Below, piece after piece: positions 48,341 to 56,196 of a stretch of DNA of 64,000 nucleotides. The translations under genes were made by a program, and so were the position numbers. Below the pieces are notes generated by a model. It ran no database searches, had not been told where the DNA came from, and worked only from the letters and a program-made list of their open reading frames with translations. Source of the stretch: Clostridium sp. (GTDB lineage Bacteria; Bacillota; Clostridia; Clostridiales; Clostridiaceae); assembly GCF_021372645.1 (NCBI RefSeq), contig NZ_JAJFUC010000015.1:85327-149326 (forward strand). Reading direction: 5' to 3'. Position 1 is the first letter of the stretch. Every line of letters starts with the position of its first letter.

Positions 48341-48535
48341 ATGAGAGAAAGATTATATGAAATTTTTGCAAATAAAAGTCAATTTTTACTAGATGATGAA
48401 ACTATAATACTTGTTAAAGATGGTAATATGATTGCCAATTGGAATGATGGTGAAGCATTATGTGAAGTTAACGGAGTCATAGATGAAAGATTGAAGTTGT
48501 TTTTAGATTGGTTATATGATCCTAATCAATATTAA
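48341..48535 (+). CDS. Small orphan protein
   Basis: 64 aa from ATG 48341 (AAGAAAGGA upstream): RERLYEIFANKSQFLLDDETIIL..., acidic. Function unknown. Confidence 0.6.
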   Translation: MRERLYEIFANKSQFLLDDETIILVKDGNMIANWNDGEALCEVNGVIDERLKLFLDWLYDPNQY

Positions 48536-48579
48536 TCAAATTCATCTTTGGTCACAACTTTAGAAAGGAGGAATAAGAA

Positions 48580-48735
48580 TTGAGTAATCCTTTTAATCCT
48601 TATCAAGATTATGAAAATGAAACTAATAAAGATGCTTATGAATATGAAAAAAGACAATATGAAAGAGAAGAAAGGTATAGAGAAGAATTGTCCAGAGAAA
48701 TAGATAGAGAATATTTTGGAGAAGAAGAGTGGTAA
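48580..48735 (+). CDS. Small Glu/Tyr/Arg-rich protein, TTG start
   Basis: 51 aa: SNPFNPYQDYENETNKDAYE then a highly charged helix. AAAGGAGG 8 bases before TTG. Confidence 0.55.
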   Translation: MSNPFNPYQDYENETNKDAYEYEKRQYEREERYREELSREIDREYFGEEEW

Positions 48736-48785
48736 ATCATAACCAACCTAGTTTTTCATTCAAACTTTATAGAAAGGAGTATAAA

Positions 48786-48968
48786 ATGAGTGAGGGATTT
48801 TATTTAAGATGTTTGAAATGTGGAAACACAGAGAATATAGTAGATATGAATGATGAAGAAGCAATAATAAATTATCCAGATGATAAAGGATTCTCAATGA
48901 GTGTCGATGAAGATACTTTTATTAAAACATTAATATGTAATGTTTGTGGGAATGAAATTAGTTTTTAA
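48786..48968 (+). CDS. Small zinc-ribbon protein
   Basis: 60 aa from ATG 48786 (AAAGGAG upstream): LRCLKCGNTENIV and LICNVCGNEISF, a classical C2-C2 zinc ribbon. Confidence 0.7.
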   Translation: MSEGFYLRCLKCGNTENIVDMNDEEAIINYPDDKGFSMSVDEDTFIKTLICNVCGNEISF

Positions 48969-48975
48969 AATAGTA

Positions 48976-49004
48976 TTGACAAGTTTCAATCAAAAGAGTA
49001 AAAT
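48976..49004 (+). promoter_or_regulatory. Promoter of the ligase gene
   Basis: TTGACA, 17-nt spacer, TAAAAT, 27 bases before the ligase ATG. Confidence 0.7.
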
Positions 49005-49031
49005 AAATATACAAAAGAAAGGAGTGTGGAT

Positions 49032-50903
49032 ATGTCTAAAATAGAAAACCTAAAACAACAATTAAATTATCATGATAATTTATATTACAACAAAGATAAT
49101 CCTGAATTATCCGATGCAGAATACGATGCTTTAAAATCACAATACTTATTTCTAACTCAAACAGATGAAATTAACTACATACCTGGAGAAGCACAATTCA
49201 AAAAATATACCCATACAACATCTATTAAATCATTAGGCAAGATTAATACTATTGAACAAGCAAGGGAAGAAATAAAAAGATTATATCCAGTAGTAATTGA
49301 ACCTAAATATGATGGTTTGACTTTGGTAATTTATAAAGATGGTAGAGCAGTAACTAGAGGATCGGGTACGATTGGTGAAGACGTTACTATTAATGTACAA
49401 AATTTTGTACGAACTAATAATCCTTATGGTTATCCCATTCGTGGTGAAGCAATAATGCCTATTTCAGTATTTAATGAAATTAATAAGCAAAGAGAATTGG
49501 AAGGTAAAGATTTATTTAAAAATCCTAGAAATGCAATAGCTGGGCTATTAAGGAATAAGGATAATAGTAATATTCCAAAAGGATTAAAATTCATTGCCTA
49601 TGAATTAATAGGTTCTAAATCATCTCATATGCAACAGTTGATAGAATTAAAAGATTACTATGAAATTCCTGAAGCAAATACTATTTGGAATTATAGTGAG
49701 ATTGATGATGCTGTTAGTTTTATTGAAAACTTTGATCGTTCTAAATTAGATTATGAGATTGATGGTCTTGTTATTAAATCCAATAAAGCAAATGCTTTAG
49801 ATGTATTTGGTGAGGTTGAACATCATCCAAATTCTGCTGTGGCCTATAAATTCCCGAATCAAGGAGAATGGACGGTATTAAAGTCTATCACTTGGCAAAC
49901 TGGAAGAACGGGTAGGGTAACCCCCGTAGCCGAATTGGAACCAGTTGATATTTTAGGAAGTACAATTGAACGTGCAACACTTCATAATATTGGATATATA
50001 AATGGTTTAGACTTGCAAATATTTGATAAGGTATTAGTGGTAAAGAGTAATGACGTTATTCCTGCTGTAATTAGATGTAGAAAAACTACAAGTAGTAAAC
50101 CTATTAAAATTATAGATAAATGTCCTTCATGTGGGAGTGATTTAAAAACTGTTAATGACCAGTTGTTTTGTGATAGTGATAATTGTCAAGCAAAACTACT
50201 TTATAGAACAAAACACATGTGTTCAAGAAATGCGCTTAATATTGAAGGCCTTAGTGAACAAACGATTTTAAAAATGATCAAAGCTGAATATATTAAACAG
50301 CCTTGGGACATTTTTAATATCACAGAAGCACAAATATTATCATTAGATGGATTTGCGAAAAAATCTGCTAAAAAAATATATGAAAATATTCAAAATGCTA
50401 GAAATTGTGATTTTGATAAAGCAATTTATGCAAGTGGGATTGAATTAGTTGGCAGAAAAGTAAGTAAAGATATTGCTAAAGAGTTTGAAACATGGCAATC
50501 TTTAGATACTGCTCTCCTAAGTGAAATTATAACTAGATTAGGATGTATTGATGGAATTGGAGATACTATTATTCAAAGTTTTAATAATAATATCAATTTA
50601 CTTTGTGAATTAATGCAGTATCTTAATATTAAACAACCAGAAGAAAAGAAAGCAACAACCTTTAAATTCCTAGACAATCTCACTTTTGTCGTAACTGGCA
50701 ATGTAGAAACATTCAAAAACCGCAAAGAGTTAGAAGAATTAATCACTTCACTATCTGGGAAATTGAGCAGTTCAGTTTCAAGTAAAACAAACTACTTGAT
50801 AAATAATGATACTACATCTACTTCGGGTAAGAATAAAAAAGCGAATGAACTAGGAGTAGAAATCATCTCAGAGGCACAGTTTAATGAAATGATTGGCAGG
50901 TAA
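49032..50903 (+). CDS. ligA: NAD-dependent DNA ligase
   Basis: 623 aa, close to the usual 650-670. Seals nicks in DNA using NAD. Order: Ia-like N-terminus with NPELSDAEYDAL, adenylation domain with catalytic Lys in EPKYDGLTLVIY (about residue 96), RGEAIMP, FKNPRNAIAGLLRNKD, YEIDGLVIKSN, OB-fold block WQTGRTGRVTPVAELEPV and RATLHN, a four-Cys zinc finger CPSCGSDL...CDSDNC, helix-hairpin-helix repeats and a C-terminal BRCT domain (FVVTGNVETFKNRKELEELI). ATG 49032 has better spacing from AAGGAG than the GTG six bases before. It serves replication or repair of the element. Confidence 0.96.
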   Translation: MSKIENLKQQLNYHDNLYYNKDNPELSDAEYDALKSQYLFLTQTDEINYIPGEAQFKKYTHTTSIKSLGKINTIEQAREEIKRLYPVVIEPKYDGLTLVIYKDGRAVTRGSGTIGEDVTINVQNFVRTNNPYGYPIRGEAIMPISVFNEINKQRELEGKDLFKNPRNAIAGLLRNKDNSNIPKGLKFIAYELIGSKSSHMQQLIELKDYYEIPEANTIWNYSEIDDAVSFIENFDRSKLDYEIDGLVIKSNKANALDVFGEVEHHPNSAVAYKFPNQGEWTVLKSITWQTGRTGRVTPVAELEPVDILGSTIERATLHNIGYINGLDLQIFDKVLVVKSNDVIPAVIRCRKTTSSKPIKIIDKCPSCGSDLKTVNDQLFCDSDNCQAKLLYRTKHMCSRNALNIEGLSEQTILKMIKAEYIKQPWDIFNITEAQILSLDGFAKKSAKKIYENIQNARNCDFDKAIYASGIELVGRKVSKDIAKEFETWQSLDTALLSEIITRLGCIDGIGDTIIQSFNNNINLLCELMQYLNIKQPEEKKATTFKFLDNLTFVVTGNVETFKNRKELEELITSLSGKLSSSVSSKTNYLINNDTTSTSGKNKKANELGVEIISEAQFNEMIGR

Positions 50904-50968
50904 ATTTTTACTTGCCAACTTAATTAATTAAATGTATAATATAATTATATTATAAAAGGAGGTGAGAT

Positions 50969-52183
50969 TTAGTAAAAGTTAATAGAGTTGAACAGCATCA
51001 AATTCATAAAACACATCCATTATATAAAGTTATTGATGAATTTAGTTTTAGGTCGAAAAACTTATATAACTATGCTAATTACTTAATAAGACAAGAATTC
51101 ATTAATAATGGTAAATACATAAAGTATCGTGATATAGATAAAATGCTTCAGAAAACAGAGCCGTACAAAGAATTAATGTCTCAATCATCTCAATGTACTC
51201 TACAAGTGTTAGATAGGAATTGGAAATCTTTCTTTGTAGCAATTAAGGATTGGTCAAAAAATCCTAGTAAATATTTAGGCAGACCAAAACTACCTAAATA
51301 TAAAAAGAAGGACGGGAGATTCCCTTGGTATTTAAAAAATAATCAAACATGGATTAAAGATGGTTATTTAGGTTTCCAACTTAAAGTAATGAATGGTTAT
51401 AAATTTAAAACCAATGTAAAAGGAAGGTTAATTTCAGTAAGGTTTATACCAAAAGGATCAATTTATATAATGGAGATTGTTTATGAGATAGAAGTACCAG
51501 AAGTAAATCCAGAATGCAAGAATATTATTGGTATTGATTTGGGAGTAAATAACTTTGTAACAATAGTAAATAATATTGGTTTAAAACCAATTATTATTAA
51601 TGGCAAGGGGATTAAATCTATTAATCAATATTACAATAAACGCAAGGCAAAAACTCAATCTGAATTAAAGATCAGGCACAATAAAGATTGGAGCAATAAA
51701 CTTGATATTCTTACTCGCAAGAGAGCGAATAGAGTGAAAAATTATATTCATCATACTAGTCATTATATTATTGAATATTGTAAAGATAATCAAATAGACA
51801 CTATTGTTTTAGGTCTAAATAAAACATGGAAACAAGAATGTAAAATGAATGATAAGACAACTCAAAATTTTATATACATACCATATAATATGTTAATTAA
51901 TCAGTTGAAGTATAAAAGTAATGATAATAATATAAATCTTATTATAACCGAAGAAGCATATACTTCTGGAACGTCATTTTTAGATAATGAATTACCTATT
52001 AAAGAAAACTATAATAAGTCAAGAAGAATTAAAAGAGGTTTATTTAAATCTAATGATGGCAGATATATAAATAGTGATGTAAATGGTGCTTGTCAAATTA
52101 TGAGAAAGGTATTCCCAAAAGCAATGTATGGGATAGAGGGTAGTCTAACCCCTGTGATTATAAATGTAACGAAAGTTACATGA
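50969..52183 (+). CDS. tnpB: Lone TnpB, RNA-guided nuclease of the IS200/IS605 family
   Basis: About 404 aa in an open frame from 50966; the N-terminal part (VNRVEQHQIHKTHPLYKVID, FRSKNLYNYANYLIRQEF) is typical TnpB, yet the frame has no ATG, GTG or TTG before 51143. GGAGGTGA precedes TTA GTA AAA, so the start was probably TTG. RuvC motifs: GIDLGVNN, then VLGLNKTWKQ where many TnpBs have Glu, a possible replacement Glu in TEEAYTSGTSF, and SDVNGACQI. The zinc CxxC pairs are absent. No tnpA transposase is adjacent, so it probably works as a homing nuclease or is decaying. Confidence 0.85.
   Translation, partial: LVKVNRVEQHQIHKTHPLYKVIDEFSFRSKNLYNYANYLIRQEFINNGKYIKYRDIDKMLQKTEPYKELMSQSSQCTLQVLDRNWKSFFVAIKDWSKNPSKYLGRPKLPKYKKKDGRFPWYLKNNQTWIKDGYLGFQLKVMNGYKFKTNVKGRLISVRFIPKGSIYIMEIVYEIEVPEVNPECKNIIGIDLGVNNFVTIVNNIGLKPIIINGKGIKSINQYYNKRKAKTQSELKIRHNKDWSNKLDILTRKRANRVKNYIHHTSHYIIEYCKDNQIDTIVLGLNKTWKQECKMNDKTTQNFIYIPYNMLINQLKYKSNDNNINLIITEEAYTSGTSFLDNELPIKENYNKSRRIKRGLFKSNDGRYINSDVNGACQIMRKVFPKAMYGIEGSLTPVIINVTKVT
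52130..52181 (+). ncRNA. 3' part of the TnpB guide RNA (omega RNA), predicted
   Basis: The last codons of tnpB hold GGGT/ACCC and a 7-bp GAAA-capped hairpin ATGTAAC/GTTACAT (52164-52181), as at the 3' end of omega-RNA scaffolds. The guide would start at 52182 (TGATTTATTG...). The 5' limit is not visible. Confidence 0.55.
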
Positions 52184-52253
52184 TTTATTGTGAATCGAAT
52201 ATGAAAATATTTGAATAGAAGAAACGTTTTATACAGAAAGGAGAAAAATAATT

Positions 52254-52649
52254 ATGAGTTTTACAACTTGGAATAAAGCATATGAATATCAACAATCTTT
52301 AAAGGGAACATATGATAATGGATTTAGTAATTCCGTAAGTAATACAGGAATTATGGTTATTGATGATATCCCTTTTGGGATTGGTGAAGTAGTATGGGTA
52401 GCAATGAATGAAAATGCAAACTTGGATGATTATGAAGAATGGGCAACAGAATATGGTGTAAATAAAAGTGGCAAGTGGTGTGCAGTAGAAGATGGTCATT
52501 GCTCTTGAAATGGTTGGGAAGCGGATACAGGTTGTATCTGTGAATATGATTCTTTTAAGCAATTAGTTGAAGCAGATAAAAATGCTGAAGTATTATTAAA
52601 ATATAAAAAAGAATTAAAAGATACATATAAATTTTTGAAATTTAAATAA
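52254..52649 (+). CDS. Orphan protein interrupted by an in-frame UGA
   Basis: 84 aa to TGA at 52506-52508, or 131 aa if UGA is read. The frame continues for 47 codons with protein-like sequence: ...VEDGHCS-UGA-NGWEADTGCICEYDSFKQLVEADKN, ending in a Lys-rich helix. Phage proteins of this kind that I recall have HCSC-GWE here, so UGA replaces a Cys codon. A hairpin with a GGT loop follows 15 nt later. Options: nonsense mutation, readthrough, or selenocysteine. AAAGGAG upstream. Confidence 0.65.
52521..52541 (+). promoter_or_regulatory. Hairpin downstream of the in-frame UGA (SECIS-like)
   Basis: GATACA (52524-52529) / TGTATC (52533-52538), loop GGT, extended by three further pairs (two G-U). 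The loop is 21 nt from the UGA and begins with G, within the geometry I know for bacterial SECIS elements. Confidence 0.4.
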
Positions 52650-52662
52650 AAAGTGAATTTAT

Positions 52663-52684
52663 AAATCCCTATATAACGGGCTTT
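52663..52684. repeat. Dispersed palindrome, copy 11
   Basis: AAATCCC, 8 nt, GGGCTTT. Confidence 0.5.
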
Positions 52685-52757
52685 CCAAACCCTAAAAACA
52701 ACATAAAACTTAGGTTTTGTCATGATTATTAAAATAAAAGGAGGTAAATTATACATA

Positions 52758-53429
52758 TTGCTTGAATTAAATAAAATACATAATATTGATGCTATTGAAG
52801 GGTTAAAACAAATTCCTGAAAATAGTATAGATTTAGTTTTTACTGATCCACCTTATAAACTGGTTGGAGGAGGAAGGAAAAATTCACTGTTAAGAAATGA
52901 TGATGGTGGAAATCCTTTCACAACAACAGGAGAATGTTTTAATTATAAAACGCCAGAATTTAAAGATTGGATTCCATTATTATATCCAATATTAAAAGAA
53001 TTCAGATACATATTTATAATGACTAACGATAGAAATATGAGAGAAATATGGGATGAATGTGAAAAAGCAGGTTTTATATTTTGTGAATTATTAGTGATGA
53101 ATAAAGGGCATGGTGTTCCATCAAGTTATTTTTATAAATCTTGTGAATATATATTAATGTTTCGTAAAGGTGGATATAGAAAGCTTGAGAAATTTGGCAT
53201 TAAGAATGTAATAGATGTAAAAATGCCAAGAGGTAAAGATAAGGTTCATCCAACTCAAAAACCCGAAGAAATTATAATCCCCATTATAGAGAGTTGTACT
53301 AAAGAAAATGAAATTGCACTCGATCCGTTTATGGGTAGTTGCGTTACTGCTAAAGTTGCAAAAGATATGAATAGACAATTTATAGGATTTGAAATTGATA
53401 ATACATATTTAATTAAAAACATAATATAA
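52758..53429 (+). CDS. DNA methyltransferase (DPPY type)
   Basis: 223 aa from TTG, after AAAGGAGG and ATACATA. NIDAIEGLKQIPENSIDLVFTDPPYKLV gives motif IV early; KVHPTQKPEEII and motif I ALDPFMGSCVTAKVAKDM follow, so a beta-class N6-adenine or N4-cytosine enzyme. Small, with a short recognition region. It may protect the element from host restriction or mark its own sites. Confidence 0.9.
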   Translation: MLELNKIHNIDAIEGLKQIPENSIDLVFTDPPYKLVGGGRKNSLLRNDDGGNPFTTTGECFNYKTPEFKDWIPLLYPILKEFRYIFIMTNDRNMREIWDECEKAGFIFCELLVMNKGHGVPSSYFYKSCEYILMFRKGGYRKLEKFGIKNVIDVKMPRGKDKVHPTQKPEEIIIPIIESCTKENEIALDPFMGSCVTAKVAKDMNRQFIGFEIDNTYLIKNII

Positions 53430-53434
53430 ATATG

Positions 53435-53463
53435 TTGACAAACAACAACAAAAGTTATATACT
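53435..53463 (+). promoter_or_regulatory. Promoter between the two methyltransferases
   Basis: TTGACA, 17-nt spacer, TATACT. A palindrome copy lies 38 bp downstream, where a repressor could act. Confidence 0.75.
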
Positions 53464-53500
53464 TAAATTGCACCCAAAATTCAAAAAAATCCATTTTCAA

Positions 53501-53522
53501 GAATCCCAATATATAGGGATTC
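53501..53522. repeat. Dispersed palindrome, copy 12
   Basis: GAATCCC, 8 nt, GGGATTC: perfect arms, inside the leader from the promoter at 53435. Confidence 0.7.
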
Positions 53523-53592
53523 GCAAAGCTGAAAATCGACATAGAAGTGTCATTTGGTACAGAAATGAAAAAGGAGATGAATTATATATAAT

Positions 53593-54315
53593 TTGATTGA
53601 ACTAAATAAAATTTATAATGAAGACTTTAAAAACGGAATAAAACTTATTAAAGACAAATCGATTAAATTAGTAATTACCGATCCACCTTACTTACATGAA
53701 AAAGGTGGTAGAGGCAAAATGTTATTATGTGAAACATTAGATAGAGAACAATTTAATATTAAGGAATGTGGTAGCTTTGATGAAAATGATATATATAACT
53801 TTTTAAATTTAACTAAACCTTTAATGGCAAATCCTCAGTGGTATATATTTTGTAGTGAAAAACAAATTGTTTATTATTTAAAATGGTGTTTAGAAAATAA
53901 GTTAAAATATAATATTTTAACTATGAATAAACCATTATCAGTGATAAATAGAGAACGATATTCTACAAATATTGAATACATAATTAGAATATATAGTAAT
54001 GGATGTGCTTTAAATAAAATAGACCTACAGGTAAATAAAGATAAAACTTGGTATTATTCAAAATATAAAGAATATAAAAAACCCAAAAATAAAACACATC
54101 CAGCACAAAAACCAATTGATATTTTAATATCATACATAGAATTATCGTCAAATGAAAATGATTTAATTTTAGACCCTTTTATGGGAAGTGGCACAACGGC
54201 AGAAGCATGTATAAATACTCATAGAAATTTTATTGGATTTGACAACGGAGTAGATGAAAAATCCGGTAGGTGTTGGGCAGATATTGCTAATGATAGAATA
54301 AAAAACATAAAATAA
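53593..54315 (+). CDS. DNA methyltransferase (DPPY type)
   Basis: 240 aa from TTG. IKLVITDPPYLHEK (about residues 27-40), KTHPAQKPIDIL and LDPFMGSGTTAEACI show the beta-class order IV then I. Related in layout to the enzyme upstream, but the middle differs, so its target is probably different. AAAGGAG 15 bases upstream. It is the fourth methyltransferase in 10 kb. Confidence 0.9.
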   Translation: MIELNKIYNEDFKNGIKLIKDKSIKLVITDPPYLHEKGGRGKMLLCETLDREQFNIKECGSFDENDIYNFLNLTKPLMANPQWYIFCSEKQIVYYLKWCLENKLKYNILTMNKPLSVINRERYSTNIEYIIRIYSNGCALNKIDLQVNKDKTWYYSKYKEYKKPKNKTHPAQKPIDILISYIELSSNENDLILDPFMGSGTTAEACINTHRNFIGFDNGVDEKSGRCWADIANDRIKNIK

Positions 54316-54319
54316 ATAT

Positions 54320-54349
54320 TTGACATAGTATACATAACAATAGTATAAT
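54320..54349 (+). promoter_or_regulatory. Promoter of the replication module
   Basis: TTGACA, 18-nt spacer, TATAAT, with two palindrome copies downstream before the first gene. Confidence 0.75.
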
Positions 54350-54381
54350 TAAATTACCAAAAGTTTTTAAATTTACTTTAT

Positions 54382-54403
54382 AAAATCCCATTATACAGGA
54401 CTT
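54382..54403. repeat. Dispersed palindrome, copy 13
   Basis: AAATCCC then TATA and AGGACTT, 33 bp after the -10 of the replication-module promoter. Confidence 0.5.
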
Positions 54404-54416
54404 AAACAATACTCAC

Positions 54417-54438
54417 AAAGCCCAATATATAGGGATTC
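54417..54438. repeat. Dispersed palindrome, copy 14
   Basis: AAAGCCC, 8 nt, GGGATTC, 35 bp from copy 13. A further degenerate copy may lie at 54494-54515. Confidence 0.6.
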
Positions 54439-54567
54439 ATATAAAAACATGATAAAAAACAAATTTGGTCATGATTTTTAAATTGTCTTGTATAAATTCA
54501 TTATATGAGAATTTATTATAATAAATTGTGCTAGTTGGAATACGGAAGGAAAGGAGGAAAATACATA

Positions 54568-54852
54568 ATGCTTGATGTAAATCTTAATCCCTATAAGTCT
54601 ATTGTTATTGTAGATGCTGAAGGAGAATTAATTACTGTTAGTGAAGGTGATACCATTCAGTTTGTAATCGAGTCCACATCTGAAGTCAAAAAAGGTGTTG
54701 TGACTAAATTTATGGGCAAAGATGAGAAGTTAAAGATACAGGTTCTTCCTGAAAAAAGTGAATGTCAAGAAATATGGGGAATAGTTTCAATAGCCGAAGG
54801 TAGTCTTGAATTACTGGAAATGAATGAAGAACCCGATGATGACGAAGAATAG
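54568..54852 (+). CDS. Acidic phage early protein
   Basis: 94 aa from ATG 54568 (AAAGGAGG and ATACATA upstream). Beta barrel-like (SIVIVDAEGELITVSEGDTIQF, KKGVVTKFMG) with an acidic tail EEPDDDEE. It resembles small phage proteins encoded next to replication genes. Function unknown. Confidence 0.65.
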   Translation: MLDVNLNPYKSIVIVDAEGELITVSEGDTIQFVIESTSEVKKGVVTKFMGKDEKLKIQVLPEKSECQEIWGIVSIAEGSLELLEMNEEPDDDEE

Positions 54853-54888
54853 AGCATCAAAATAAATATGGAGGTAAATGTACTATAA

Positions 54889-55473
54889 TTGGATAGATTA
54901 GAAATTTTTGAAACTGAATTAGATTACATAAAAAGTCCTGAGATTCGGGAATTCACAGAAAAGGTATTAAATAAATTACCTGAATACTTTTTCTCTATAC
55001 CAGCAAGTTCTACTGGTAAATTTCACTCCCCTGTTTGTTTAGGGGAGGGAGGTCTTGTCCGACATACAAAAATGGCTGTTAGGTTTGCAATTGAATTATT
55101 AAACCTTGAAATGTTTAGTAAATATTCTACTGATGAAAAAGATATCATAATATCTGCACTAATATTGCACGATGGTTTGAAACATGATATAAATTTTGCT
55201 AAATATAGTGTTGCAAAACATCCTTTAATTATGGCAAATTTTCTAAAGAATGATATAGAACTAAATTCAATGCTTAAGCCTAAAATATTTAATACGATTG
55301 TAGAATGCATAGAAACACATATGGGTGAATTTAATAAAGATTATAAGACTAAAAAAGAAATATTGCCCAAACCACATACTAAGATTCAAAATATGGTTCA
55401 CATCTGTGATATTCTTAGTTCTCGATCTTATATTAAAGATTTTGATTTTAGTATTAATGTTGCGAGAAAATAA
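54889..55473 (+). CDS. HD-domain phosphohydrolase
   Basis: 194 aa from TTG. GEGGLVRHTKMAVRFAIELL supplies the first His, ALILHDGLKHD the HD pair (about residues 96-105), and CIETHMGEFNKD and HICDILSSRSYIKDFDF later metal ligands. Such phage HD proteins hydrolyse nucleotides or phosphodiesters; the substrate cannot be told. It sits in the replication module and its last codons abut an inserted HNH gene. Confidence 0.8.
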   Translation: MDRLEIFETELDYIKSPEIREFTEKVLNKLPEYFFSIPASSTGKFHSPVCLGEGGLVRHTKMAVRFAIELLNLEMFSKYSTDEKDIIISALILHDGLKHDINFAKYSVAKHPLIMANFLKNDIELNSMLKPKIFNTIVECIETHMGEFNKDYKTKKEILPKPHTKIQNMVHICDILSSRSYIKDFDFSINVARK

Positions 55474-55475
55474 AA

Positions 55476-56165
55476 ATGGCTAAATTTAAAGATTTAACAG
55501 GGCAAACCTTCGGCAGATTAAAAGTTATTAAACAAATTGAAAAGCAAAGTGAACATACATATTGGTTATGTGAATGCCAATGCGAAAATAAAACTTTAAA
55601 GGAAGTAAGAGGTACACATTTAACATCTAATAGAATTAGAAGTTGTGGATGTTTGTATAAAGAAAGAACCAGAAGTAAAGTTCCACCCAATAAATTTGAA
55701 ATTAGAGAAAACTATAAAATTGGGTATACAGACGATAATAGAGAATTTTATTATGATGTAAATGATGCAAAAGAAGTAGAAAAGTATTCTTGGTACTTTG
55801 ATAGAGATGGTTATGTTGTTGCAAGAATTAATGATAAAGGTGTCAAATTACATAAATTTATTATGAAAACAAATAAGAAAGTAGATCATAAGAATAGGTG
55901 TAAAAATGATAATAGAAGACATAATTTAAGAGTTGCAACAAATAATCAAAATGGGATGAATATTAAAATAAGAGAAGATAACAATTCTGGTGTAACTGGA
56001 ATAAGTCGATCTTCAGATGATGATTGTTGGAGAGCAAGGATTACTGTAGAAGGTAAGGAAATTCATTTAGGTTATTTCGATGATTTTCAAGATGCAGTTG
56101 AAACAAGGCAAAATGCCGAGTTAAAATATTTTGGTGAATATTCACCATTATATAAACATGATTAG
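55476..56165 (+). CDS. HNH homing endonuclease inserted in the replication module
   Basis: 229 aa, ATG 2 bases after the HD gene stop and no ribosome site of its own. N-terminal zinc-like module LTGQTFGRLKVI...WLCECQC...SCGC (residues 6-60), HNH core VDHKNRCKNDNRRHNLRVAT (about 132-151) and C-terminal AP2-like module NNSGVTGISRSSDDDCWRA. Same family as 42749-43504 without its HTH. Free-standing homing enzyme that interrupts an otherwise tight gene order. Confidence 0.88.
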   Translation: MAKFKDLTGQTFGRLKVIKQIEKQSEHTYWLCECQCENKTLKEVRGTHLTSNRIRSCGCLYKERTRSKVPPNKFEIRENYKIGYTDDNREFYYDVNDAKEVEKYSWYFDRDGYVVARINDKGVKLHKFIMKTNKKVDHKNRCKNDNRRHNLRVATNNQNGMNIKIREDNNSGVTGISRSSDDDCWRARITVEGKEIHLGYFDDFQDAVETRQNAELKYFGEYSPLYKHD

Positions 56166-56196
56166 AAAGATAAATAAGGAGGAAAATAAAACTTAT

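Noticed and set aside
52500-52510. Genetic code with TGA as Trp to explain the in-frame UGA
   Set aside because: Other well-supported genes (for example those ending at 17202, 21982, 24902) stop at TGA, so TGA is a stop here.
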